Shown here: piece by piece, positions 31,316-40,052 of the stretch
How positions within the stretch are numbered: position 1 is the first letter of the stretch
Layout of the letters: the number at the start of each line of letters is the position of its first letter
Assembly (NCBI RefSeq): GCF_021261325.1
Contig: NZ_JAJSBI010000014.1
Span: 62,001 to 126,000, forward strand
Reading direction: 5' to 3'
Length of the DNA: 64,000 bases
From: Streptomyces guryensis
GTDB lineage: Bacteria > Actinomycetota > Actinomycetes > Streptomycetales > Streptomycetaceae
Made by a program: the position numbers and the translations under genes
Notes under the pieces: model-generated
The model's input: the letters and a program-made list of their open reading frames with translations, nothing else
Databases searched by the model: none
Told to the model about the DNA's origin: nothing

Positions 31316-32359
31316 TCAAATGAGCGTGAGTTGGGTCGGTTCGGACACCACCGGCTCGGGTGCCTCGGGCGGCAGGATCCGCCGTGGCATCCCCGCGCGC
31401 GTGGGGCCGATCCCGTACTCCTGGGCCAGCTCGTGGACCTGACGGGTGATCCGGCGCTGATACCACTTCGGGGCGTAGGCACCGTCCGCGTACAGGCGCT
31501 CGTAGCGGCGCACCAGGTACGGGTGGTGGCGGCCGAGCCAGGCCATGAACCACTCGCGGGCGCCGGGCCGCAGATGCAGCACCAGCGGGGTGACGGAGGT
31601 GGCCCCGGAGGCCGCGATCGCCTGCACGGTGGCGCGCAGTTGGGCCGGCTGGTCGCTCAGGAACGGGATCACCGGAGCCATCAGCACACCGCACCCGATG
31701 CCGTGCTCGGCGAGTGTGCGGACCACGTCGAGGCGGCGCTCCGGGGCGGGTGTGCCCGGCTCCACCGTGCGCCACAGCTCGGGGTCGGTGAAGCCGACCG
31801 ACACCGAGACGCCGACGTCCGTCACCTGGGCCGACTGCACCAGCAGATCGAGGTCGCGCAGGATCAGCGTGCCCTTCGTCAGGATCGAGAACGGATTGGC
31901 GTGGTCCCGCAGGGCGGCCAGGATGCCCGGCATCAGGCGGTAGCGGCCCTCGGCGCGCTGGTAGCAGTCGACGTTCGTGCCCATCGCGATGTGCTCGCCC
32001 TGCCAGCGGCGCGAGCCGAGCTGGCGGCGCAGCAGCTCCGGGGCGTTCACCTTGACCACGATCTGCGAGTCGAAGTCGAGACCCGGGTCGAGGTCCAGAT
32101 AGGTGTGGGTCTTGCGGGCGAAGCAGTACACGCACGCGTGCGAGCAGCCGCGGTACGGATTGACCGTCCACTCGAAGGGCATGCGTGAGGCGCCCGGCAC
32201 CCGGTTGATGATCGAGCGGGCCCGCACCTCGTGGAAGGTGATTCCACGGAATTCAGGGGTGTCGAAGGTACGGCTGACCACCGCGTCCGCGCCGAACAGC
32301 GCGGTGTCCGCCGCCCGGCTGTGCCCGCCGGACTCCACTGTGAGGTTCTCCCACCGCAT
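31316..32359 (-). CDS. Radical SAM protein of the Rv2578c/SPL-like group
   Basis: 347 residues from the ATG at 32359 with GAGGAGG upstream. The 4Fe-4S/SAM cysteines are in YRGCSHACVYCFAR (C-x3-C-x2-C) at about residues 71-82. Further blocks are GTNVDCYQRAEGRYRLMPGI and SILTKGTLILRDLDLL. The group is distantly related to spore photoproduct lyase, and its reaction is unknown. It is monocistronic and divergent from the SRPBCC gene. Confidence 0.88.
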   Translation of the reverse strand: MRWENLTVESGGHSRAADTALFGADAVVSRTFDTPEFRGITFHEVRARSIINRVPGASRMPFEWTVNPYRGCSHACVYCFARKTHTYLDLDPGLDFDSQIVVKVNAPELLRRQLGSRRWQGEHIAMGTNVDCYQRAEGRYRLMPGILAALRDHANPFSILTKGTLILRDLDLLVQSAQVTDVGVSVSVGFTDPELWRTVEPGTPAPERRLDVVRTLAEHGIGCGVLMAPVIPFLSDQPAQLRATVQAIAASGATSVTPLVLHLRPGAREWFMAWLGRHHPYLVRRYERLYADGAYAPKWYQRRITRQVHELAQEYGIGPTRAGMPRRILPPEAPEPVVSEPTQLTLI

Positions 32360-32538
32360 GACGCCTCCTCGGTAGCGCTGCTCAGAGTGAAACACGTGTT
32401 CGAATTGCCGTGCAAGGCCTGTTTCCGATCGCCCAGGGCGCCCCCGAGGGCGTCCTGGGGCACCCCGATTTGGGCGGCCGTGGGCGGGGGTGGTTGGCTT
32501 GCCCCCACCCCGAGAAAAGCAAGTCCTGGAGGAAACCG

Positions 32539-32982
32539 ATGGCGCAGGTCGAGGCCACTACCGAGCGGGTCGTCGCGGCAGACGCGGAGAAGGTGTTCGA
32601 CGCCCTCGCCGACTACAGCGGCACGCGCGGGAACGTGTTGACGGAGCACTTCAGCGAGTACGAGGTGCGCGAGGGCGGTGACGGCGAGGGCACCCTCGTC
32701 CACTGGAAGCTCCAGGCCACCAGCAAGCGGGTCCGCGACTGCCTCCTGGAGGTCAGCGAGCCCACCGACGGCGAGCTCGTCGAGAAGGACCGCAACTCCT
32801 CCATGGTCACCACCTGGCGGGTCACCCCGGCCGGCGAGGGCAGGTCCCGCGTCGTCGTGACCACCGTCTGGAACGGCGCCGGCGGTATCGGCGGCTTCTT
32901 CGAGAAGACCTTCGCCCCCAAGGGTCTCGGCCGGATCTACGACGCCGTGCTCCAGAGGCTCGCCACCGAGGTCGAGAAGTAA
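32539..32982 (+). CDS. SRPBCC-family (polyketide cyclase/START-like) protein
   Basis: 147 residues, with CTGGAGGAAACC upstream of the ATG. MAQVEATTERVVAADAEKVF is the usual first strand and helix of the fold, and GGIGGFFEKTFAPKGLGRIY begins the long C-terminal helix. The fold binds hydrophobic ligands in a cavity; most small stand-alone members are of unknown function. No catalytic residues are recognisable. It lies 146 bp before the transporter fusion. Confidence 0.8.
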   Translation: MAQVEATTERVVAADAEKVFDALADYSGTRGNVLTEHFSEYEVREGGDGEGTLVHWKLQATSKRVRDCLLEVSEPTDGELVEKDRNSSMVTTWRVTPAGEGRSRVVVTTVWNGAGGIGGFFEKTFAPKGLGRIYDAVLQRLATEVEK

Positions 32983-33128
32983 GTCCCGGTCGTCCGGGGG
33001 GTGTTGACGCCCCTCACCGGATCGAGTGGATCTCCTTGCGCCGCGCCGGTCCGCCGTAACTCGCCGCGCCTGCCCGTAGTTGCCGCCTTGAGCGGAACTC
33101 TGTGGCAGCGCGGCGAGGGGAGCGGTAC

Positions 33129-35552
33129 GTGAGCGGGACGACGGCGCAGGGCGAACTGCGGGGCGAACCCGCCGCGGCGCCCCCGCAGACCCCCGCGGTA
33201 CGGGCCGCCCCGGTCGAACTGAGCCCGCGCCGGGTGCGGTTGGTCTTCCTCGGGCTGATGCTGGCGCTGCTGCTCGCCGCCCTGGAGCAGATGATCGTCG
33301 CCACCGCGCTCCCGAAGATCGTCGGCGAGCTGCACGGCCTGGACAGGATGTCCTGGGCGATCACCGCCTATCTCCTCACGGCCACCGTGGGCCTCCCGGT
33401 CTACGGCAAGCTCGGCGACCTGCTCGGCCGCAAGGGTGTGTTCCAGTTCGCCATCGTCGTCTTCGTGATCGGCGCCGCGCTCGCGGGGCGGGCGCAGTCC
33501 ATGGACCAGCTGATCGCCTTCCGCGCCGTCCAGGGTGTCGGCGCGGGCGGGCTCATGATCGGCGTCCAGGCGATCATCGCGGACATCGTGCCGCCCCGCC
33601 GGCGCGGCCGCTTCATGGGCCTGATCGGCGCCGCCTTCGGTCTCGCCTCGGTCGCGGGCCCCCTGCTGGGCGGCTACTTCACGGACCATCTCTCCTGGAG
33701 GTGGTGTTTCTACTTCAACGTCCCCTTCGGCCTGGTCACCCTCGCCGTGGTCACCGTCGTGCTGAAGCTCCCGAAGCCGTTGGCCAAGGCGCGGCTCGAC
33801 GTGCCGGGCGCGCTGCTGCTCGCCGCCGCTTCCACCTGCCTCGTCCTGCTGACCAGTTGGGGCGGCACCGAGTACGCCTGGGACTCGCGGGTGATCCTCG
33901 GGCTCGGCGCGGGAGCGGCGGTCGCCGCCGTCCTCTTCCTCGTCGCCGAGCACTTCGCCGCCGAACCCCTCATCCCGCTGCGGCTGTTCAAGGATTCCGT
34001 CTTCAACGTCACCGGCCTGGTGGGACTGGTGATCGGCGTCGCCCTGTTCGGCGCCGCCAGCTATCTGCCGACCTTCCTGCAGATGGTCGACGGGGCCTCC
34101 GCCACCGAGTCGGGCCTGCTGATGCTGCCCATGATGGGCGGCATCGTCGGCGCCTCGATCGTCTCCGGGCAGCTCATCAGCCACACCGGGCGCTACAAGA
34201 TCTACCCCGTCCTCGGCAGCGCCGTGGCCGTCGTCGGCATGTGGCTGCTCTCCCGCCTCCAGGTCGACACGCCCCGGCTGGACTACAGCATCTGGATGGC
34301 CGTCCTCGGCGCCGGCATCGGCATGGTGATGCCGGTCCTGGTCCTCGCCGTGCAGAACTCCGTGCGCCCCACCGACCTCGGCGCCGCCACCAGCGCCAAC
34401 AACTACTTCCGGCAGATCGGCGGCAGCGTCGGCGCCGCGGTCTTCGGCACCCTCTTCGCCGACCGGCTCACCCACGCTCTCGCACAACGGCTCCCCCCGC
34501 ACGCGGGCGCGCAGCTTCCCGACCCGGAGTCCCTCACCCCGCAGCTCGTCCACGCACTGCCCGCGCCGCTGCGCGACGACTACATCCGGGCGTACGCCGA
34601 CGCCATGCCCCGGATCTTCCTCTACCTGGTGCCGGTGCTCGGGCTCGGCCTGCTCATCGCGTTCTTCCTCAAGGAGAGACCACTGGTGTCGTACAACGCC
34701 GCCGAAACCGAGCCCGCGACCGCCGCCGTCCCGCAGGCCCTGCCCCACCCTTCGGGCGGAGGGACCCCCATCTCGCTTCGCTCGCCGTACGCACCCGGGG
34801 CCCCCGTCAGCGGCACGGTGCAGCACCCCGACGGCACCGTCGTCCCCCGCGCCGCGCTCACGCTCATCGACGCGACCGGACAGCAGGTCGGGCGGGGAGC
34901 CAGCGGCGAGGACGGGCGGTACGCGCTGTCCACGCCCGGCACGGGGGCGTACGTCCTCATCGCCGCCGCGGGCGGCCACCAGCCGCAGGCCGTCTCCGTC
35001 ACCGTCGGCGAGCGCCCCGTCGACCTGGACGTCGTCCTCGGCGGCGCCGGACGCCTCGCGGGCAGTGTGCTCACCGCCGAGGGCACCCCCGTGCGCGACG
35101 CCACCGTCACGCTCACCGACGTGCGCGGCGAGGTCGTCGCCACCACCCGCAGTGGACACGAGGGCCGCTATGTCGTCACCGAGCTGGTGGCCGGGGAGTA
35201 CACCCTCGCCGCGAGTGCCCACGGGTTCCGCCCGGCCGCGCTCCCCGTCACCGTCCAGGCATCCCGGGAGACCAGCCAGGACGTCGAACTCGCGGGCGGT
35301 GCCGTGCTGCGCGGCACCGTGCGGACGAGTGGCGGCCGCGCCGTCGAGGACGCGCGCGTGACGCTGCTCGACGCGGCGGGCAACGTGGTGGACACGCTGA
35401 CCACCGGCCTCGACGGAACGTTCCGGTTCGTCGACCTGTCCTCCGGCGAGTACACCGTCATCGCGGCCGGTTACCCGCCGGTTGCCACGGTGCTCCAGGT
35501 GGCAGCAGGCGGACGGACCGAGCGGGACCTGCAACTGGGGCACGAAGACTGA
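33129..35552 (+). CDS. 14-helix MFS (DHA2) drug efflux transporter fused to three CarboxypepD_reg-like beta domains
   Basis: 807 residues from GTG 33129 with GAGGGGAG upstream (an alternative GTG lies at 33102). Residues ~30-520 are an EmrB/QacA-type transporter: LEQMIVATALPKIVGEL, KLGDLLGRKGVFQFAIVVF, GFMG-like and ANNYFRQIGGSVGAAVFG. The final ~245 residues are three repeats of an Ig-like transthyretin/CarboxypepD_reg fold, each with a V/L-x-G-x-V start, an AxVTLxDxxG strand and a GxYxLxxL-x-x-G-x-Y end. These domains follow the last helix. Efflux is likely; the role of the tail is unknown. Confidence 0.87.
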   Translation: MSGTTAQGELRGEPAAAPPQTPAVRAAPVELSPRRVRLVFLGLMLALLLAALEQMIVATALPKIVGELHGLDRMSWAITAYLLTATVGLPVYGKLGDLLGRKGVFQFAIVVFVIGAALAGRAQSMDQLIAFRAVQGVGAGGLMIGVQAIIADIVPPRRRGRFMGLIGAAFGLASVAGPLLGGYFTDHLSWRWCFYFNVPFGLVTLAVVTVVLKLPKPLAKARLDVPGALLLAAASTCLVLLTSWGGTEYAWDSRVILGLGAGAAVAAVLFLVAEHFAAEPLIPLRLFKDSVFNVTGLVGLVIGVALFGAASYLPTFLQMVDGASATESGLLMLPMMGGIVGASIVSGQLISHTGRYKIYPVLGSAVAVVGMWLLSRLQVDTPRLDYSIWMAVLGAGIGMVMPVLVLAVQNSVRPTDLGAATSANNYFRQIGGSVGAAVFGTLFADRLTHALAQRLPPHAGAQLPDPESLTPQLVHALPAPLRDDYIRAYADAMPRIFLYLVPVLGLGLLIAFFLKERPLVSYNAAETEPATAAVPQALPHPSGGGTPISLRSPYAPGAPVSGTVQHPDGTVVPRAALTLIDATGQQVGRGASGEDGRYALSTPGTGAYVLIAAAGGHQPQAVSVTVGERPVDLDVVLGGAGRLAGSVLTAEGTPVRDATVTLTDVRGEVVATTRSGHEGRYVVTELVAGEYTLAASAHGFRPAALPVTVQASRETSQDVELAGGAVLRGTVRTSGGRAVEDARVTLLDAAGNVVDTLTTGLDGTFRFVDLSSGEYTVIAAGYPPVATVLQVAAGGRTERDLQLGHED

Positions 35553-35577
35553 CGCGACGTCATACGCTCCGGCGCGC

Positions 35578-35595
35578 GCCCCCGCGCGCGGGGGC
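35578..35595 (+). terminator. GC-rich stem-loop after the transporter fusion
   Basis: GCCCCC (35578-35583) pairs with GGGGGC (35590-35595) around GCGCGC, 26 bp after the stop. Confidence 0.5.
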
Positions 35596-35705
35596 CGTCC
35601 CGTCGCACCAATTCCCGCATTGCCGCACATCACCACCGGCGGTAGCCGTACGGTGGAGCAGGCGGCACAGATCTTGCGGAGCCGTGGGGAGAGAGGGCCT
35701 GGGCC

Positions 35706-38213
35706 ATGGAAAATGGCACCGACCGTGGCACCGAGAGGGACGCGCCTCCCAGCCGCGGAGCTGGGAACGGCGAGGCAACGGAGTACGCCGCGGCCGGCCG
35801 CATCCCGCTGGCCGTGGTCGTGGTGGACCGTGACGGCCTGGTCTCCCACTGGAGCCGGGGCGCACACCGGCTCTTCGGCACCGTCAAGGAGGAGGCGATC
35901 GGCCGATCCGTCGCCGACCTGCTCCCCGTCTCCGGCGCGCTGCCCGAGGACGACGACGGCACCGCCTACCCGGACGACGACGGACTGAGCCCCGGCCTCG
36001 AGGCCTCGCTGGGCGGCCTCAGCGCCTATCCGGCGGCGGGGCGAGCCCGCATCAACGGGTCGGGGGACGGGTGGTCCGACGCACCGGACGGGGAAAGCGA
36101 GTACGGCGCAGAGCGGCTCGACATCCTCTGGTGGGCCTACCCACTCGTCGGCGCCGAGCCCGCACGGCTGCTCATCCTGGCCGCCGACGCGGCACGGCTG
36201 CGCATGGAACGGGGCCACGACGACGAGGTCGACGAGCGGATCTCGCCCGGCTTCGCCCGCCACACCGAACTGCCCGCCTCCGACGAGCTCGCCCGGCGAC
36301 TGCCCGACATCCTGCCCAACATGGGGCCCGGCCTCAGCGGCCGCATCATCTCCCAGGTCCTCGAACTCGGCTACCCGGTTCTGGAGTTCAGCCAGTGCGA
36401 CCGGGTGCCCGTCACCCCCGACTGGGGCGTGCCGCGCCGCGCCGGCCGCCACCGCTCCGACGGTCAGCCCTGGGCGGCGGCGAAGCAGATCGTCGTCCCC
36501 GCCGGCGCCGAGCACGACCTGGAGTACGTGGCCGTCCGTGAGCGGCTGGAATTCCTGAACGAGGTCAGCACCGGCATCGGCTCCTCGCTCGACCTCGACG
36601 CAACCATCCGTGAGGTCACCAGCGCCGCCGTGCCCCGCTTCGCGGACTTCGCCGGCACCCACCTGCGTGCCGCGGTCCTCGCTGGCGAGGGCTTCCCGGA
36701 CGGCGTCCCTGACGTGACCACCGTCTGGCACCGGGTCTGGGTCGAGCACAACGACGAGCCCGGCCGCTGGGACGACACCGTGCCGGTCGGCGAGGCGATC
36801 GCGTTCCCCGAACACACGCCGTTCTTCCAGTGCATGAGCACGGGCGAACCGGTCCTCATCCCGCTGATCAGTGAGGAGATGGGCAACCGGATCTCCGGGG
36901 AGTTCGAGAAGCGCGACCTCAGGCCGCTCATCAACGGCCGCTCCATGCTGGTGGTGCCGCTCAAGGCCCGCAACGTCGTCCTGGGCTTCATGGTGCTGAT
37001 GCGCCGGCCGGGCCGTGAGCCGTTCGACGCCATCGACCGCACCACGGGTGCCGAACTCGCGGCCCGCGCAGGCCTCGTGCTCGACAACGCCCGCATGTAC
37101 ACGTACCAGGAGAACGTCGCCGACACCCTGCAGGACAGCATGCTCCCGCAGGTGGCCCCCCGCATGGCCGGCTGCGACACAGCGACCCGCTATCTGCCCG
37201 GCACCCGCCTCGGCAGGGTCGGCGGCGACTGGTTCGACACCGTCAAACTGCCCGGCTCGCGCACCGCGCTGGTGGTCGGCGACGTCATGGGGCACGGCCT
37301 CAAATCGGCCGCCATGATGGGCCAGTTGCGCACAGCCGTGCAGACCATGGCCGCCATGCAGACGCCGCCCGCGCAACTCCTGCGCAACCTTGACGACCTG
37401 GCCAGGCGGCTCGGTGAGACCTACCTCGCCACCTGTCTGTACGCGGTGTACGACCCGATCCGCGGCGAACTCCAGCTGACCAACGCCGGGCACATCCCGC
37501 CCGTTCTGGTGCGCGCCGAGGATGGCCGAAGCGAACTGCTCGATCTGCCGACCGGCGCGCCCATCGGCGTCGGCGGCGTGGCCTTCGAGACCACCGTCGT
37601 CCGGGTCCGGCCAGGCGACCGGCTGGTGCTGTGCACCGACGGACTGGTGGAGGTGCGCGGCGTCGACATCGGCGAGGGCCTCGCCGCGCTGTGCGAGTCC
37701 GCGGCGCACCCCGCGGCCTCGATGGACGACGCCTGCGACACCATCATCCGGGCACTCAACACGCACGGCGGACGCAAGGACGACGTCGCGCTGCTCATGG
37801 CTCGGCTCAACGGCATCCTGGCCGACGACGTCGCCGAGTGGCAGCTCACCCGCGATCCACGAGAGGTGGCGCGCGCCCGCCGACTGGTCCGCGCCCAACT
37901 GCTGCACTGGGGGCTCGCCGACGCGGTGGACACAGCGGAGCTGCTGGTCAGCGAGCTCGTCACCAACGCCGTACGGCACGCGACCGGCGACCGGATCGGG
38001 CTGCGGCTGGTGTGTACCGACGCGCTGCTGTGCGAGGTCACGGACGGTGAACCGGACCTGCCTGCCCTGCTCGGCGCGGGCCCGTACGACGAGTCGGGCC
38101 GCGGCCTGCGCGTGGTCAGCCGCCTGGCCCGCGAATGGGGCGCCAGCGTCGCCGGGCACAGCAAGACGGTGTGGTTCGAGCAGCCGCTGACGCCTCCTCG
38201 ACGGGAACGTTGA
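35706..38213 (+). CDS. PAS-GAF-SpoIIE phosphatase-HATPase signalling protein
   Basis: 835 residues. Order: PAS-like domain at ~33-110 (IPLAVVVVDRDGLVSHWSRG), a variable region, GAF at ~280-465 (NEVSTGIGSSLDLDATI), PP2C/SpoIIE at ~475-700 (QDSMLPQVAP, GGDWFD at ~505, GDVMGHG, LVLCTDGLVEVRG at ~640) and a C-terminal anti-sigma-type HATPase at ~710-830 (ELVTNAVRHATG, GRGLRVVSRLAREWG). The phosphatase would dephosphorylate an anti-anti-sigma factor and the ATPase could phosphorylate one, putting both activities in one chain. No STAS or sigma gene adjoins. Many such proteins exist in streptomycetes. Confidence 0.92.
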   Translation: MENGTDRGTERDAPPSRGAGNGEATEYAAAGRIPLAVVVVDRDGLVSHWSRGAHRLFGTVKEEAIGRSVADLLPVSGALPEDDDGTAYPDDDGLSPGLEASLGGLSAYPAAGRARINGSGDGWSDAPDGESEYGAERLDILWWAYPLVGAEPARLLILAADAARLRMERGHDDEVDERISPGFARHTELPASDELARRLPDILPNMGPGLSGRIISQVLELGYPVLEFSQCDRVPVTPDWGVPRRAGRHRSDGQPWAAAKQIVVPAGAEHDLEYVAVRERLEFLNEVSTGIGSSLDLDATIREVTSAAVPRFADFAGTHLRAAVLAGEGFPDGVPDVTTVWHRVWVEHNDEPGRWDDTVPVGEAIAFPEHTPFFQCMSTGEPVLIPLISEEMGNRISGEFEKRDLRPLINGRSMLVVPLKARNVVLGFMVLMRRPGREPFDAIDRTTGAELAARAGLVLDNARMYTYQENVADTLQDSMLPQVAPRMAGCDTATRYLPGTRLGRVGGDWFDTVKLPGSRTALVVGDVMGHGLKSAAMMGQLRTAVQTMAAMQTPPAQLLRNLDDLARRLGETYLATCLYAVYDPIRGELQLTNAGHIPPVLVRAEDGRSELLDLPTGAPIGVGGVAFETTVVRVRPGDRLVLCTDGLVEVRGVDIGEGLAALCESAAHPAASMDDACDTIIRALNTHGGRKDDVALLMARLNGILADDVAEWQLTRDPREVARARRLVRAQLLHWGLADAVDTAELLVSELVTNAVRHATGDRIGLRLVCTDALLCEVTDGEPDLPALLGAGPYDESGRGLRVVSRLAREWGASVAGHSKTVWFEQPLTPPRRER

Positions 38214-38375
38214 GAGGAAGCCGGACGAGCCCCGTGGACACCGTCTTCTGACAGTTCTTCCTGTGCGCCCCGGCGTGCGCGGGCTCGGACATACCGCGAA
38301 AGAAGGCACCTGCTACTTGCGGTGTACCCGCCACCCGCGATACTCCGATCACGGCACCGACCGTGGGGAGCTCGC

Positions 38376-39110
38376 ATGAACGTCTCGGAGGACTACCGCA
38401 ATGCTTGGGAGAGTTACTGGCTGGAGACCACCGACGCGCCGGGTGAGGCGATCTGGGACTCCGACCCGGCCCTGACCGCGATGCCGCACAGCGAGCTGCT
38501 CCTGCCGCACGCGGACACCACGCGCACCATCGTCGACCTCGGCTGCGGCAACGGAACCCAGACGCGGTACCTGGCCACGCGGTTCGCCCGTGCCGTCGGC
38601 GTCGATCTCTCGCACGCCGCCATCGAGCACGCCCGCCGTGCCGCGGACGGCCACGCCGTGGAGTTCCAGCAGCTCGACCTGACGGACACCGAGGCCGTAC
38701 GCGTGCTTCACTCCCGCCTCGGTGACAGCAACGTGTACATGCGCGCCGTCATCCATCAGAGTGAACCGGAAGCGCGCCCCGCGGTGGCCCGTGCCGTCGC
38801 CGAGCTCGTCGGTGCCCGCGGACGGGCGTTCGTCGTCGAACTCACCTCGGGCTCGCGACAGGTGCTGGGCCGTGCCGTGGACGATCCGGGGGGCCCGCCG
38901 CCCAAGCTGCGCCGGGTCTTCCAGCACGGCCTCAAGCCCGCCGACGCACAGGACGAGGAGGTGCCGAGCCTGCTAGGCGCAGCCGGCCTGGAGATCCTCG
39001 CAACCGGCGAGACGAGCCTGCCGCAGACCGAGTACCTGGCGGACGGCACCCGCATCGACCTGCCCGCACGCTGGTTCGTCCTCGCGGGCGGTGAGAAGAC
39101 GGCCGAGTAG
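38376..39110 (+). CDS. Class I SAM-dependent methyltransferase
   Basis: 244 residues, with GTGGGGAG upstream of the ATG. Motif I is IVDLGCGNGTQTRYLATRFA at residues ~51-70, followed by AVGVDLSHAAIEHARR and VEFQQLDLTD. The start ENAW-like DYRNAWESYW and the long C-terminal part (RVFQHGLKP, LPARWFVLAGG) do not point to a known substrate. It lies 162 bp after the phosphatase gene and is followed by its own strong hairpin. Confidence 0.82.
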   Translation: MNVSEDYRNAWESYWLETTDAPGEAIWDSDPALTAMPHSELLLPHADTTRTIVDLGCGNGTQTRYLATRFARAVGVDLSHAAIEHARRAADGHAVEFQQLDLTDTEAVRVLHSRLGDSNVYMRAVIHQSEPEARPAVARAVAELVGARGRAFVVELTSGSRQVLGRAVDDPGGPPPKLRRVFQHGLKPADAQDEEVPSLLGAAGLEILATGETSLPQTEYLADGTRIDLPARWFVLAGGEKTAE

Positions 39111-39128
39111 GCGTCCGGACCGGGCAAG

Positions 39129-39157
39129 GCGGCCGGCCGGGCCTCGTGGCCGGCCGC
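39129..39157 (+). terminator. Strong stem-loop after the methyltransferase gene
   Basis: GCGGCCGGCC (39129-39138) and GGCCGGCCGC (39148-39157) are perfect 10-bp arms with a 9-nt loop, 18 bp after the stop. It separates the methyltransferase from the peptidase operon. Confidence 0.75.
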
Positions 39158-39204
39158 TTCGTCACGTCACCGGGCCATTCCTGGTCTCGATGCGCTTCGC
39201 CGCG

Positions 39205-39210
39205 TAACGT
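39205..39210 (+). promoter_or_regulatory. -10-like box before the peptidase operon
   Basis: TAACGT ends 8 nt before the ATG at 39219. There is no Shine-Dalgarno, so the operon may begin with a leaderless or very short leader. Confidence 0.4.
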
Positions 39211-39218
39211 GACGCAGC

Positions 39219-40052
39219 ATGAAGATCCTTATCAGCGCCGACATGGAGGGTGCCACGGGGGTCACCTGGCCGGCCGACGTGCTGCCGGGGACACCGCCGT
39301 GGGAGCGCTGCCGTGCCCTGTTCACCTCGGACGTCAATGCCGCCGTGCTGGGGTTCTTCGACGGCGGGGCGGACGAGGTCCTCGTCAACGAGGCCCACTG
39401 GACCATGCGCAACCTGCTCCTGGAACAGCTGGACGAGCGCACCGAGATGCTCACCGGGCGGCACAAGTCCCTCTCCATGGTCGAGGGCGTGCAGCACGGG
39501 GACGTGGACGGCATCGCCTTCGTGGGCTATCACGCCGGCGCCGGGATGGAGGGCGTCCTCGCCCACACCTACCTCGCCAACTCGATCACCGGGGTGTGGC
39601 TGAACGACGTACGCGCCAGTGAGGGGCTGCTCAACGCGCACGTCGTCGCCGAGTACGGGGTGCCCGTCGTCCTCGTCACCGGCGACGACGTGGCCTGCGA
39701 GGACGCCCTCGGGTACGCGCCCGGGGCGCTGAAGGTCGCGGTCAAGGACCATGTGTCGAGGTACGCGGCCGTGTGCCGTACTCCGGCCAGGACCGCGTCC
39801 GACATCCGGGCCGCCGCAAAGGAGGCGGCACAGCTGGCGGTCCGCCACCAGCCCGCCCAGGCAGGGCCGTTCACCGTCGCCCTCGAATTCGACGCGGAGC
39901 ATCTCGCCATGGCCGCCACCGTCGTGCCGGGAGTCGGCCGCATCGGGGAGCGGAAGGTGGCGTACACCAGCGAGACGATGTACGAGGGGATCCGTACCTT
40001 CAAGGCGGTCACCACGATCGTCTCGGCCGCCGTGGAGGAGCAGTATGGCTGA
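39219..40052 (+). CDS. M55-family D-aminopeptidase (DppA-like)
   Basis: 277 residues. The zinc peptidase signature is complete: MKILISADMEGATGV (Asp8, Glu10), NEAHWTMRNLL (His60), GYHAGAG (His105), then LAHTY and an acidic residue at ~135. DppA removes D-amino acids from the N-terminus of peptides such as D-Ala-D-Ala. It is the first of four overlapping or closely packed peptidase genes; the M20 gene starts 8 bp before its stop. The context suggests reuse of cell-wall peptides. Confidence 0.92.
   Translation: MKILISADMEGATGVTWPADVLPGTPPWERCRALFTSDVNAAVLGFFDGGADEVLVNEAHWTMRNLLLEQLDERTEMLTGRHKSLSMVEGVQHGDVDGIAFVGYHAGAGMEGVLAHTYLANSITGVWLNDVRASEGLLNAHVVAEYGVPVVLVTGDDVACEDALGYAPGALKVAVKDHVSRYAAVCRTPARTASDIRAAAKEAAQLAVRHQPAQAGPFTVALEFDAEHLAMAATVVPGVGRIGERKVAYTSETMYEGIRTFKAVTTIVSAAVEEQYG

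Noticed and set aside
32937..38309. A very long open frame on the minus strand (about 1790 codons) under the transporter fusion and the SpoIIE gene
   Set aside because: It is antisense to two genes with clear domains. Its translation is low-complexity (Gly, Arg, Asp, Val, Glu) and arises from GC-rich third positions of the real genes; no family resemblance or ribosome site.
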